Of a DNA stretch of 36,358 nucleotides, positions 8,878 through 16,641 are shown piece after piece; position 1 is the first letter of the stretch, and the number at the start of each line of letters is the position of its first letter. Both the position numbers and the translations under genes were made by a program. Source of the DNA: Balneola sp. (lineage in GTDB: Bacteria > Bacteroidota > Rhodothermia > Balneolales > Balneolaceae); assembly GCA_002696035.1 (NCBI GenBank), contig NZQV01000012.1, positions 1 to 36,358 on the forward strand. The letters run 5' to 3'. Under the pieces are notes generated by a model. It worked only from the letters and a program-made list of their open reading frames with translations. It did not search any database and was not told the DNA's origin.

Positions 8878-11304
8878 TTATCCTCTGTTTACACCACTTC
8901 TTCTGATTCCATAATTACCGCCCATTACACGATCCATTTCACCCCGGTTGAACATGTCTTTCACTTTATTTTTAACCAATACATCAATGTTCATTTGTCC
9001 ACCCGGTCCTTTACTTTGCCTTGTCTCAACCTGAGATCCATTCTGATTGAAAATGTTTAAGTTCACTTTTTGGCTTAACGATGGGGCTGCAGAACTTTTA
9101 ACGGGCTGCATGATCGGCATGCTTCCTGAAGTAGTCGCTGCACTTGTAGTAGCTCCATAAGTACCACCTTGCGACCAGCTATCAAAGATGGAGCTGTCTC
9201 CCGTTACCTTTAGATTTGAAGATGTTCCTCCACTGTTAAAGAATAAGCCCAATGCATCCATTAAGGGGTTCGTGAAATTCTCACGCAATAATAAACGAGC
9301 AATATCTTCAAACAAGCCAGATAGAACGTTCCCAAAACTTTCAAGAGCATCCTCTGTTTTACCGATAGATATAACAGCATCCTCAAAAGCACTCTTGAAG
9401 GCAAAATCCAATTTTCGTGTAGACTCATTCTGTTCATTCGTTACCCCGGTAAGTCTTTTAATCCGTTCCTGAAGTCCTTCAATCTCATTTTGATAGGTTC
9501 TTATTTCTTGGGGATCAGTCAGGTATTGAATTTCGTCTTGTAGTTCTGAAACACGTTCACGCAAACTACCAATGGAGCCTGGAGGGAATATCTTCTCGCC
9601 AAGGTCAAGATCAGCACCATTTATCGCTTCCTCAATTTTATCCATCTCACTGATGATCTCGTCTTCGGGAATGGTTACAGGTATGCGAATGCCTCCGTGT
9701 ACCGCAGGGATGTCAAGTTCCAATAACTCTGGATCGATGATCACATCCCGTTCTGCTATCTCCTTCATCATTTTAGCGAACTCATCCGCCTTTGCTGTGT
9801 TAAGGGATATATCTGCCTCTGATGCACTCTGATAAAAAGCCTCGACCTCTTTAACTTTTGCCAGATAATCCCTCATCTTTTGAAGCTCTTCTTCAGTAAC
9901 AATCAAGCCAAAGTCTGGCACCTCTATATCTCTATCTTCAAATTCTTTGACAAGTTGATCGTATTCGGAGGGGATTAAATTAAAGGCTTCCCCAAACTTC
10001 TTAACGAAAGACAGGCTCATGTTCACGATTTTACCGTCTATCTTATCCATTGTGGTAAACCAGTTGTCCTCAAAGACGTTAAGCTCAGTATCCATGGTTC
10101 CGTTAAACTTCTTCATCATGGTTTCCATTCTTCCAAATGTGAACTCCATGGTTTTAAGGACAAACCCAAATGATTGTTCTGTCTTCTCCATTAAGAAGTC
10201 CCCATACTGATCCCATATCCCAGTAACAATATCAACGGTCTCTGATGATATGCTCTTAATACTTTGCCACATCTCATAGCCACCACCGGAAGTAAAATAT
10301 TCTTCGATTTCCTCCCAGTTCCGGATGATCGCACTCGTTCCAACCGCAACACCGGCTGCAACCGCAGCCATCGGCCCACTGATTGCACCAATAGCCACAC
10401 TAAGTGACCCAAGCAGGAAGATAGCCGGACCTAATGCAGCAGTGATCGCAGTAAGGGTGATAAGCATCTTCTGTTCAGACTCGGAAAGCTCATTAAACCA
10501 CTCGGCCGCCCTGTCAATCTGCTCCACCACTTCACGTAACACGCCTTTAAGGTCAAGTACTTCAGTGATCGTTTTACCCAACTTACCCAAAGCAAGATCA
10601 GTGGAATCAAGGAAGTTTGACCAGATGCCGCCCATGGTGTCAGACAGCTTCTCCATACCGTTTTCATACATGCCTCCGGCTGCCGTTGCCTTCTCAAAAG
10701 CATCAATAAGTACTTCAAAGCTAATTTCTCCGGCAGAGGCCATGTCAAAGATCTTGTTCTCTGCAACGCCTAACGAATCAGCCAACAAGCCAATAATAGG
10801 AACCCCGTTGGATACCAACTGTCGAAGATCTCTGGTAAGTAGTTTGTTCTCTGCTCTCGCTTCCCCGGTAATACGGGCAAGGGTTTTAAGATCGGCACCG
10901 GAAACGGCAGCAATGTCACCAAGGGTGTTCAGTAACCCAAAGGTTCGTTCCACACTCAGCCCAAAACCCAAAAGCATGTTGTTGGCACTCGTAATTCCTT
11001 CCAGCTCAAAAGGAGTGGTCGATGCAAATTCGGTAAGCCGCCCAAACACTTGCTCGGCCTTTTCTGCACTCCCCACCAATACTTCAAGCTGGGTTTGCAG
11101 TCGTTCATATTCAGAAGCAGTCTTCACAGCCATGGCGCCTGCACCCAGAATAGGCGTGGTCACATAAAGCGACATGTTCCGGCCCAGTCGTTGTGCCGTC
11201 TTACCCACCTTATCCGCTTGGTTCTGAAAGCGAGACAGATCAGACGTAGCAGTCTTTACCTGCTTACTGTCTATCTCTAATCCAAGTTTGGCAATATCAA
11301 CCAC
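8878..11304 (-). CDS. Tail tape measure protein, 808 aa
   Basis: The tape measure sets tail length and is extruded through the tube during infection. The N-terminal 200 residues match the tape-measure N-domain: a helical start, then SLYVTTPILGAGAMAVKTAS, a region rich in FASTTPFELEGI-type motifs, and ARITGEARAENKLLTRDL. A hydrophobic block lies near 285-330, followed by long amphipathic helices. The C-terminus has the Gly/Ser-rich tail common to these proteins. At 808 aa, about 0.15 nm per residue would predict a tail of roughly 120 nm, an estimate from the general rule only. The start is GTG with a GAGG site, and it overlaps the end of the frameshift chaperone by eight bases, as in lambda. 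Confidence 0.93.
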   Translation of the reverse strand: MVDIAKLGLEIDSKQVKTATSDLSRFQNQADKVGKTAQRLGRNMSLYVTTPILGAGAMAVKTASEYERLQTQLEVLVGSAEKAEQVFGRLTEFASTTPFELEGITSANNMLLGFGLSVERTFGLLNTLGDIAAVSGADLKTLARITGEARAENKLLTRDLRQLVSNGVPIIGLLADSLGVAENKIFDMASAGEISFEVLIDAFEKATAAGGMYENGMEKLSDTMGGIWSNFLDSTDLALGKLGKTITEVLDLKGVLREVVEQIDRAAEWFNELSESEQKMLITLTAITAALGPAIFLLGSLSVAIGAISGPMAAVAAGVAVGTSAIIRNWEEIEEYFTSGGGYEMWQSIKSISSETVDIVTGIWDQYGDFLMEKTEQSFGFVLKTMEFTFGRMETMMKKFNGTMDTELNVFEDNWFTTMDKIDGKIVNMSLSFVKKFGEAFNLIPSEYDQLVKEFEDRDIEVPDFGLIVTEEELQKMRDYLAKVKEVEAFYQSASEADISLNTAKADEFAKMMKEIAERDVIIDPELLELDIPAVHGGIRIPVTIPEDEIISEMDKIEEAINGADLDLGEKIFPPGSIGSLRERVSELQDEIQYLTDPQEIRTYQNEIEGLQERIKRLTGVTNEQNESTRKLDFAFKSAFEDAVISIGKTEDALESFGNVLSGLFEDIARLLLRENFTNPLMDALGLFFNSGGTSSNLKVTGDSSIFDSWSQGGTYGATTSAATTSGSMPIMQPVKSSAAPSLSQKVNLNIFNQNGSQVETRQSKGPGGQMNIDVLVKNKVKDMFNRGEMDRVMGGNYGIRRSGVNRG

Positions 11305-12030
11305 TGTTATTCCTCTTTAAGTATGCAATGTCAATCCTTTTGATAAGGCGTATTTCAAACGGTGTCGGCCGGTTGCCGGTCAGTTCCATCCATGACTTGA
11401 TCTCGGTGTATGAGATCCCGCCTTGTCCGCGTCCTGCACTCAGGTCTAAAAACCACTCCCATACATGTGCTACAATGCCTGGGAACGGCTTGCCTTCAAT
11501 CTCCGAGTAATCACCGGTTTGCTCTGCTATGGCTGTAAGGTGATCCAGCTTGGTTATATTGGATCCCTTCATCGGCTGCTGTAACTCAAACCGATGGTCG
11601 GCCGCTTCTACCAGAGCTTCGGTTACTTTCCCATGAAATTAGCTCGGTCTGCCATGAACTCTTCTACCTGTTCACGGATCCACGGAAGCTTCGTGTACAC
11701 CATCTTCACGTTTTCAGGTGTGCATTCAAGCTCTTTACCATCCAGGCCAATATTCTGCCAGTCTGCCGTTGCAGCAACGTCCATATCCAATGCCCTTGCT
11801 TCTAATTGCTCAGAACTAATGGACATATTCTTACGCTTCACACCGTCTTTCAGTGCTTTGTTGCGAAACTTTCGTTGCAGCTCCGTTTGCGCCTTTGAGT
11901 CTGGGCCGTGAATAGTGATCGTCACTTCATTGCCATCTTCATCAGTCAAGGGGGCATGAGTAGTCGGGTGAAGCACTGTAAGTACTGCCGTTTGGTTTTC
12001 GGGGTCTACAGATAAATTTGATAAGTCCAT
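11297..12030 (-). CDS. Tail assembly chaperone GT (minus-one frameshift product), 244 aa
   Basis: Ribosomes that slip back one base at GGGAAAG near the end of the G-like frame continue with GTA ACC GAA and reach the second frame. This adds 109 residues to the 135-residue upstream protein. The T-like part ends with a helical segment (SYTEIKSWMELTGNRPTPFE, then IDIAYLK) characteristic of the T domains of siphovirus chaperones. In lambda, gpG coats the tape measure and the T domain recruits tail tube subunits. The first in-frame Met of the T part is at 11572, but no separate start is needed. The slippery site, frame arithmetic and gene order all agree. Confidence 0.85.
11589..11632 (-). promoter_or_regulatory. 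Programmed minus-one frameshift signal (GGGAAAG plus hairpin)
   Basis: The heptamer G GGA AAG occupies 11632-11626 in the correct phase, directly before the TAA stop of the G-like frame. It is the same slippery sequence as in lambda G/GT. Just downstream, AACCGA (11624-11619) can pair with TCGGTT (11594-11589), with an inner TGGT/ACCA stem, giving a bulged ten-pair hairpin. Spacing from the heptamer is short, so the stimulatory role of the hairpin is uncertain. The heptamer itself is clear. Confidence 0.85.
11623..12030 (-). CDS. Tail assembly chaperone G-like protein, 135 aa
   Basis: The unshifted chaperone, encoded between the tail tube gene and the tape measure. It has a small beta-rich N-terminus (VLTVLHPTTHAPLTDEDG, typical of tail chaperones describing the tube-binding fold) and then helices ending in EEFMADRANFMGK. 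The stop follows the slippery heptamer at once. It starts one base after the tail-tube stop with no clear ribosome site, so it is probably translationally coupled. The role is to keep the tape measure soluble and guide tube polymerisation. The product does not remain in the virion in lambda-type phages. Confidence 0.85.
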   Translation of the reverse strand: MDLSNLSVDPENQTAVLTVLHPTTHAPLTDEDGNEVTITIHGPDSKAQTELQRKFRNKALKDGVKRKNMSISSEQLEARALDMDVAATADWQNIGLDGKELECTPENVKMVYTKLPWIREQVEEFMADRANFMGK

Positions 12031-12031
12031 A

Positions 12032-12973
12032 TTAAGCTGCGTTTGAACGTGTTAGGGTTAATGCTGTTGATTCCCCGGAGTCATACTGTGCCACAAAGGG
12101 GAGTACCACGTCAAGGGTGTCATTGTTGTTGTTCAGGTTCCCGCCATTGTAGTTAATGTCGTGGAAGTCAAACGTCAGAGAATCGGAACCGCCTTGATCA
12201 TTCAATACCACCTGCAAACTGGATGAAGTATCATTTTTGAACTTGTTCAGTAAAGCTTCATCCCTGAATCGTGCGGTAAGCGTTCCTTCTACCTGAATCA
12301 TGCCGTTGTTAGGCACATCCCCTTCATCACTGCCCACCAATCGACCAATATTACGGTTGTTATTGATAGTCAGGCTCAGCGAAGTCACAATGGCAATAGA
12401 TGAACCGCCTTCCTGCAATGAAGCATTAGCCAGCCCGTCAAAAGGTTCGTTGGTGGCTACATCGGTTGCAGAACCAAGGGAAGATGAGGTGAGGGCATCA
12501 TGAGCCATACCGATCACACCGAAGTCACCTGTCACAATCCCTTGCGGGTTGATCTCAAGGTTCCAGGTATTTGGAATAACGCCTCGAAATACTTCATACT
12601 CGGAAATGTCCGGGAAACCGCGCTCTACCGTAAAGGTCTTGATGGCATTCCCGATCTTTAGTATTTCAGGCGTTCCTGCGGTCTCTGTAGACCATGCACC
12701 ACCTAAAAGGGCCTCAATCCAGGCATCAAAAGCGCCATAGCTCAACTCATGAGGCAGGCTGCCGCCCACACCTTTAAAAGCATGTCGGTTCATAGCCAAC
12801 TGCCGGTGTGAATAGGGTTGCTCAGTCTGCAGGGCTTCCGTTTGTGACTGAATAGCCAACGGATCGGTCGTCCTGAATTTTAGCATCGATGGGGAACTGG
12901 GTGTAGTCCCGGGAGTAGTCTCTTCAACAAAGCTGAGAAACGACTGTTTAAAATCTGAATTTGGATTAGACAT
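12032..12973 (-). CDS. Major tail tube protein, 313 aa
   Basis: The tube subunit polymerises around the tape measure. The sequence begins with the typical FLSFVEETTPGTTPSSPSM start of phage tail tube proteins, followed by FRTTDPLAI and a beta-sandwich-rich body with alternating Thr/Ser/Gly strands. It ends with a VVLPFVAQYDSG strand. At 313 aa it is in the range of tube proteins that carry an extra surface domain. Position before the G/GT chaperones and after the tail terminator confirms the role. The ATG has a GAGG site eight bases upstream. Confidence 0.88.
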   Translation of the reverse strand: MSNPNSDFKQSFLSFVEETTPGTTPSSPSMLKFRTTDPLAIQSQTEALQTEQPYSHRQLAMNRHAFKGVGGSLPHELSYGAFDAWIEALLGGAWSTETAGTPEILKIGNAIKTFTVERGFPDISEYEVFRGVIPNTWNLEINPQGIVTGDFGVIGMAHDALTSSSLGSATDVATNEPFDGLANASLQEGGSSIAIVTSLSLTINNNRNIGRLVGSDEGDVPNNGMIQVEGTLTARFRDEALLNKFKNDTSSSLQVVLNDQGGSDSLTFDFHDINYNGGNLNNNNDTLDVVLPFVAQYDSGESTALTLTRSNAA

Positions 12974-12986
12974 GGTCTTACCTCGT

Positions 12987-13421
12987 TTAGTTTATGGAAA
13001 ATGTTATGTATTCAATGCGAATCGGTATCCGATACCATGGACTGGAGGATGATTCCTGCTGCAGGTCTGAAATCCCCTTCGTTCCGCTAAGTACACGGGA
13101 TCGCTCGATTCGCACAAGCCCTCCAAGAACCGATCCGGGAGGGAAGGCATCTTTAATGGCATCTGCTATTTCTTCAGCATCGTATATTGCTGAGTCAATG
13201 GGAACGAAGTAATCAAACTGACAAATACCTACAGCCTGAAGCTCTCCGTTCGCAGATTGCCGTTCATCACCGCGTAAAAGCTTCTCACGAAGCCATGGGG
13301 TGCCTTTCTTTGGCTCAAATACTTTATTCTCCCAGGCGCGGTTTTCTTCATTCGGAATACCAACAACAGTTTCAATCTTATACCGAAACTGAGCGCGTAC
13401 ATCTTTGTTGGAAATACTCAT
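12987..13421 (-). CDS. Tail terminator / tail completion protein (DUF4128-like), 144 aa
   Basis: A small alpha/beta protein with the helix-strand layout of tail terminators (lambda U / DUF4128-like). It has an N-terminal helix (DVRAQFRYKIET), strands around GICQFDYFVPI, a helix AEEIADAIKDAFP and a C-terminal strand YRIPIRIEYITF. The terminator caps the finished tail and joins it to the head. It overlaps the upstream HK97 gp10-like gene by ATGA and is followed at once by the tail tube gene, the expected order. Confidence 0.78.
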   Translation of the reverse strand: MSISNKDVRAQFRYKIETVVGIPNEENRAWENKVFEPKKGTPWLREKLLRGDERQSANGELQAVGICQFDYFVPIDSAIYDAEEIADAIKDAFPPGSVLGGLVRIERSRVLSGTKGISDLQQESSSSPWYRIPIRIEYITFSIN

Positions 13422-13819
13422 CGGATCTCCCTTTTTGTGTCCTGTGCGGCCTGCTGAACAATGCCGGGATAGTTGCGCAGCGTAATAGCTACCATACCTT
13501 CCGGAGCCTGATCAGAACTGCCTTCTTCCAGGTACTTGATGTAATCCACATTATTGGTAATGAAGTAGGAATCACCGCCCTTCAACTGGCTTATGATCGC
13601 TTTCGCTCGTTCCAACACCGTTACATCACGTGCCGGAGAAACAGAGGGGTCCACATTGTTAACCCCTGCATTCCAGTTTGAGCGGGCTCTTCCGGTATCT
13701 ACCGGAGTTTTTAACACCACAGACCGTGTGACATCCTCAGATATCTTCTTGAAGACCAGGTCAATACGACCGTTCGCCTTCTCAACAAATTTCGATATGT
13801 CTATGGCCCAGGTGGACAT
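13418..13819 (-). CDS. HK97 gp10-like head-tail connector / neck protein, 133 aa
   Basis: The VLKTPVDTGRARSNWNAG motif (residues about 36-53) is the diagnostic core of HK97 gp10-like neck proteins. It is followed by an ERAKAIISQLK helix and the NNVDYIKYLEEGSS segment typical of the family. These proteins join the head-completion ring to the tail. The ATG directly follows the stop of the preceding membrane-protein gene. Its distance from the other connector genes is odd, because the lysis genes are inserted between them. Confidence 0.9.
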   Translation of the reverse strand: MSTWAIDISKFVEKANGRIDLVFKKISEDVTRSVVLKTPVDTGRARSNWNAGVNNVDPSVSPARDVTVLERAKAIISQLKGGDSYFITNNVDYIKYLEEGSSDQAPEGMVAITLRNYPGIVQQAAQDTKREIR

Positions 13820-14395
13820 CTATTTACCGTCCCCATTTATATCAATGGTAATGCCAAACTTTTTAAAAGTGGCTTCTACAAAGTCTACAAGCTGATCAAA
13901 TAGCTTAGCCTTCTCTGAAGCAGAAACCTTCTTGCCTCCTTCACTTTCTGGTAGTCGCGCTTTCTTGAACTCCTGCCAGATATCGATAAATTCTTTCTTC
14001 ATGGAAGAAGTGAACCACTTCTTACCAGCTGCAAAAGAAGCGAAGGCCATCACTACAAGCCCGGCCAAAAGCATAAGTATAGATTCGATGTTTAACTGTC
14101 CAAATTGCTCAATAAACTGCTCCATGGGTGGTACTCCTATTATGGGGTTGATGATTGCAGAGATATCTACACCGGTCACTACTCCAATTGCACCGGTAAT
14201 TACTCCTGCGATCGTTTTACCTGTCTTGTTCTTCAGTAAAATGGTTCTGCCAAAGGCCGTGTCTTTAAATTTCTTTTTAGGCTCCCTGAAGTAAGGCTCT
14301 CGCTCCGGACCATCCACATAAGCATCATCAAGATCATGCAATGGCATTTCACCATCACTCACATATTCATTCGGTATGTCTTTATCGTTGCTCAT
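13820..14395 (-). CDS. Membrane protein in the lysis cassette, 191 aa
   Basis: Two hydrophobic stretches are visible: residues about 60-88 (Gly/Ile/Val rich, TIAGVITGAIGVV) and about 103-124 (ILMLLAGLVVMAFASFAAG). An acidic N-terminus precedes them, and a charged helical C-terminus ends in the calcium-site-like DINGDGK. It sits directly after a holin-like gene and an endolysin. A role as second holin, antiholin or lysis accessory protein is plausible from context. No family is recognised and there is no signal peptide. Confidence 0.65.
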   Translation of the reverse strand: MSNDKDIPNEYVSDGEMPLHDLDDAYVDGPEREPYFREPKKKFKDTAFGRTILLKNKTGKTIAGVITGAIGVVTGVDISAIINPIIGVPPMEQFIEQFGQLNIESILMLLAGLVVMAFASFAAGKKWFTSSMKKEFIDIWQEFKKARLPESEGGKKVSASEKAKLFDQLVDFVEATFKKFGITIDINGDGK

Positions 14396-14399
14396 TTCG

Positions 14400-14702
14400 C
14401 TATTTATTACCTAATTTCTCAATGGCGTTTGTAAGTGCCTCAATGGTGCTGTTAAAGTCCTTTCGGGTCTCAATATTCTCTTTTAATAGCACTTGAAATT
14501 TTTGATCTAATTCGGCATTGTCTTCTTTGCTGTTTTTGTATTCACGGAACAGAACAACGATAACAACAACCAACAGACCAAGGCTAAATAGCTGGTCAAA
14601 GGCTTGGTTGATTATGCCTCCGTATTCTGCCGCCTGTGCAAATATCCAAGCGGTTACAATGGCTAAAATGTTGAACGATTTAGTTGCTATGATATCAGTC
14701 AT
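14400..14702 (-). CDS. Putative holin, 100 aa
   Basis: A small membrane protein with a hydrophobic segment at about residues 9-26 and a strong one at 38-54 (SLGLLVVVIVVLF). A charged coiled-coil C-terminus follows. Size, topology and position right after the M15 peptidase fit a class II or III holin, which would form inner-membrane holes to release the endolysin. An AAGGA site lies eight bases before the ATG. Holins diverge too far for a family call by eye, so this rests on topology plus neighbours. Confidence 0.7.
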   Translation of the reverse strand: MTDIIATKSFNILAIVTAWIFAQAAEYGGIINQAFDQLFSLGLLVVVIVVLFREYKNSKEDNAELDQKFQVLLKENIETRKDFNSTIEALTNAIEKLGNK

Positions 14703-14706
14703 TGGT

Positions 14707-15075
14707 TTAATCCTTGTAGTAATCCCATACTACTTGTTGATCTTTGTCTTGGTCGAAATCTACATGGATAAAAGTTTTGCCAACCCCTATTCGCGTAAAT
14801 CCTGCCTGTAGCAAACCATGTAATATCCTAAACCGTACACGACTTAGCGTACACTTTAAGTCAACAGCCAAACCCTTTGTATGTGAGCTTGAACCATCCC
14901 TTCCTTTTGACTTCTCATACTCAACCGTTCGGTATGCAGAGTTCACTATAAATGGCACCCTCGCTATCTCACGGGCTAAATCAAGCTTCTCCATGAACTC
15001 TTCATCCATGTCAGACATCTTGCATACCGGAATAGCAGTATCAAAATCGTTCTGTGAAAAATAATCGTATCTCAT
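14707..15075 (-). CDS. Endolysin, M15-family peptidase (L,D- or D,D-carboxypeptidase-like), 122 aa
   Basis: A zinc peptidase that cuts peptidoglycan peptide cross-links for lysis. The family signature is clear: NSAYRT (45-50), SSHTKGLAVDL with ligands His65 and Asp72, and the FIHVDFD segment with ligand His104. A final WDYYKD completes the domain. I chose the ATG at 15075, not an earlier GTG at 15099, because it has a GGAGGG site and overlaps the previous stop as ATGA. The length equals a bare M15_3 domain with no wall-binding module. It lies before the holin-like gene. Confidence 0.9.
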   Translation of the reverse strand: MRYDYFSQNDFDTAIPVCKMSDMDEEFMEKLDLAREIARVPFIVNSAYRTVEYEKSKGRDGSSSHTKGLAVDLKCTLSRVRFRILHGLLQAGFTRIGVGKTFIHVDFDQDKDQQVVWDYYKD

Positions 15076-15437
15076 CCTACCCTCCCCTGCACTACCCACG
15101 TAGCAGTATCAGGATCTCTTTCAGGTATGCCCACCACCATATAACTATCGCCTTCAATCGTAATGGTGTCCCCTTGTTTGGGTTCGGTGCCTAATGGCTT
15201 CGCTATCATTAATATCTTCCTCGTATTCGCCTCAACAGCCCCACTTTCAACCAGGTAAGCAGCCCAATCCTCAACAATACCCTCTGTGGTGTAAGTATCT
15301 GGATCCGCTCCGTCCCTATAGCTGTCAGTAGGAGGATCATAATCCCCTTTATTCTCACGGGTCAGCGTCACCGGCTTTAATTGCCCGCTAAAAGCATCTG
15401 ATACTATACCCTGTATGTCTACGCCAAAAATGCTCAT
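15072..15437 (-). CDS. Head closure / minor structural protein, 121 aa
   Basis: A small beta-rich protein with the pattern of head-completion (stopper) proteins: a short N-terminal helix, VTLTRENKGDYDP, and a closing strand pair around GDTITIEGDSYMVVGIPERD with TWVVQGRVG. That KxGDxI...V..I.. core is shared with many head closure proteins. It is coupled by overlaps to both neighbours and lies between the adaptor-like protein and the lysis cassette. No enzymatic residues are seen. The exact fold is inferred. Confidence 0.7.
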   Translation of the reverse strand: MSIFGVDIQGIVSDAFSGQLKPVTLTRENKGDYDPPTDSYRDGADPDTYTTEGIVEDWAAYLVESGAVEANTRKILMIAKPLGTEPKQGDTITIEGDSYMVVGIPERDPDTATWVVQGRVG

Positions 15438-15919
15438 CCTTTATACATCCGGGTCATGCCCCGGCCTCCTTTGGTTAACTTGACTAAAATCAGGTCTGCG
15501 TAGTCATAATGGGTTCTTGTTGGAGCCATATCATCATATTCAACCTCAACAGATCCAGCCTTCACACTTTTTATCGCAGAGTTCCGGTTTCTTTTAGGAA
15601 GTATCCCTCCGTCAGCAAGCACCTGTTCGGCTATGTAAGCCGTAGCATCTTTAACAGCATCAGGAATAACATTACCGCCTATGGTCCGTCCGTCTTTATC
15701 TACCACATTCAGCCGTGGCCACGAAAGCTTCTGACTGTTACCGGGGTGATTACCTAACCAGCTATAATGCTTATCCACATACTGGGTAGCAGCACGAAGA
15801 GCTTTTTCTTTGTCTGCCTCCGATGCCGTAGCCCAGTTAGTACCACCGGTGTTTTCATCCCAGTAGGTATTGGCATTGGCAAGGCTGATATAGGTATCTG
15901 TTCCAACGGTTAAGGCCAT
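15434..15919 (-). CDS. Head-tail adaptor (DnaT-like domain family), 161 aa
   Basis: The segment from YISLANANTYWDENTGG through KALRAATQYVDKHYSWLG to SWPRLNVVDKDG is the hallmark of a phage connector family often labelled DnaT-like. Its members occupy the adaptor slot below the portal, where they extend the DNA channel. The DnaT label is historical and does not imply primosome activity. The ATG overlaps the stop of the preceding 73-aa gene, and the stop overlaps the next gene, so the connector block is tightly coupled. Confidence 0.85.
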   Translation of the reverse strand: MALTVGTDTYISLANANTYWDENTGGTNWATASEADKEKALRAATQYVDKHYSWLGNHPGNSQKLSWPRLNVVDKDGRTIGGNVIPDAVKDATAYIAEQVLADGGILPKRNRNSAIKSVKAGSVEVEYDDMAPTRTHYDYADLILVKLTKGGRGMTRMYKG

Positions 15920-16140
15920 TATTCTTCTGTGTCCTCTGGTTCAGGGTTTGAAAGGTCCAGTTGCGTAACCTTTGCTATTCCTTTGTAGCGCTCGGCAATG
16001 TGTGGGTGTGGGCCCACAATAACGACCTCCGAAGCTGTATGATCCACGCGGGTATCGTTAGGGGATGCAAAAAGGAATGTCCCCTCGATTTTGTCCACCA
16101 CTTCATCTTGTCTTGATTTTGCACAATACACGATCTTCAT
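15919..16140 (-). CDS. Hypothetical small head-region protein, 73 aa
   Basis: A soluble 73-residue protein with no recognised motif: mixed strands around EVVIVGPHPHIAERY and a very acidic C-terminus (NPEPEDTEE). It is packed between a 158-aa helical protein and the head-tail adaptor, with a start-stop overlap. Context makes it a probable minor head or connector component. Confidence 0.6.
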   Translation of the reverse strand: MKIVYCAKSRQDEVVDKIEGTFLFASPNDTRVDHTASEVVIVGPHPHIAERYKGIAKVTQLDLSNPEPEDTEE

Positions 16141-16142
16141 GG

Positions 16143-16619
16143 TTAACCCCCCAGTTTCTCTTCAGCCTCAGCAGCCGCTTTCTTGCCTTTTACAACGCTT
16201 CCGTTGCTCAGGAAGTAATGGCCTGAATACCAGTGATGAGGAAACTCTACATCAGCTTGAGGAAGAAGTTCAGAATAAGCTTCTTTGGCTTTTTCATCGT
16301 CAATACCTTCGGGATAGCTTATTTCATCGCTATTGTCGGTATTGGTCTCTTCCTCCTCTGAAACCGGTTTTTCTGGCTCCGGGGTAGGGTTTCCCTTTTC
16401 ATCACTATCGGAAGATTCAGCCTCAGCAGCCGCTTTCTTGCCTTTTAGAGCCTTAATCTCATCTTCACTCAAAAAGTGAAGATCAATCGACTTGGCTTTT
16501 TTCACGGCTTCCAGAGTGGCGTATCCATAAGCAAGCAGCTTGTCAGCTACTCGCTCATTGATTCCAAACTCTTCGGATAATGCTCGTTTTCGTTGTCTGT
16601 TAAATCCTGTAAGTCCCAT
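16143..16619 (-). CDS. Hypothetical head-region protein with internal duplicated segment, 158 aa
   Basis: Residues about 10-58 look like a helix-hairpin-helix region (INERVADKLLAYGYATLEAV). A low-complexity acidic linker follows, rich in Glu, Ser and Pro. A KGKKAAAEAE segment occurs twice, near residue 59 and again near the C-terminus, and is encoded by a perfect 32-bp direct repeat. Between the copies is an unusual PHHWYSGHYFLSNG stretch. There is no known family. Its place between the decoration-like and adaptor genes suggests a head-assembly or DNA-contacting role, which is inference. Confidence 0.62.
   Translation of the reverse strand: MGLTGFNRQRKRALSEEFGINERVADKLLAYGYATLEAVKKAKSIDLHFLSEDEIKALKGKKAAAEAESSDSDEKGNPTPEPEKPVSEEEETNTDNSDEISYPEGIDDEKAKEAYSELLPQADVEFPHHWYSGHYFLSNGSVVKGKKAAAEAEEKLGG
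16161..16192. repeat. 32-bp direct repeat, copy 1
   Basis: Perfect match to 16416..16447. It encodes the C-terminal KGKKAAAEAE-like segment of the 158-aa protein. Confidence 0.9.
16416..16447. repeat. 32-bp direct repeat, copy 2
   Basis: Perfect match to 16161..16192, 255 bases apart and in the same reading frame. Identity over all 32 bases, including third codon positions, points to a recent duplication rather than protein-level convergence. Confidence 0.9.
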
Positions 16620-16641
16620 AATAGAGGTTCTTTAATGGTGA

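Noticed and set aside
10325-11167. A 280-codon plus-strand open frame.
   Set aside because: It is the mirror of the tape measure gene, with Ser/Ala-rich low-information composition and no matching neighbours on that strand.
15073-15099. GTG start for the M15 endolysin, adding eight residues.
   Set aside because: The ATG at 15075 has a GGAGGG site and a clean ATGA overlap. The added residues would be translated from the ribosome site itself.
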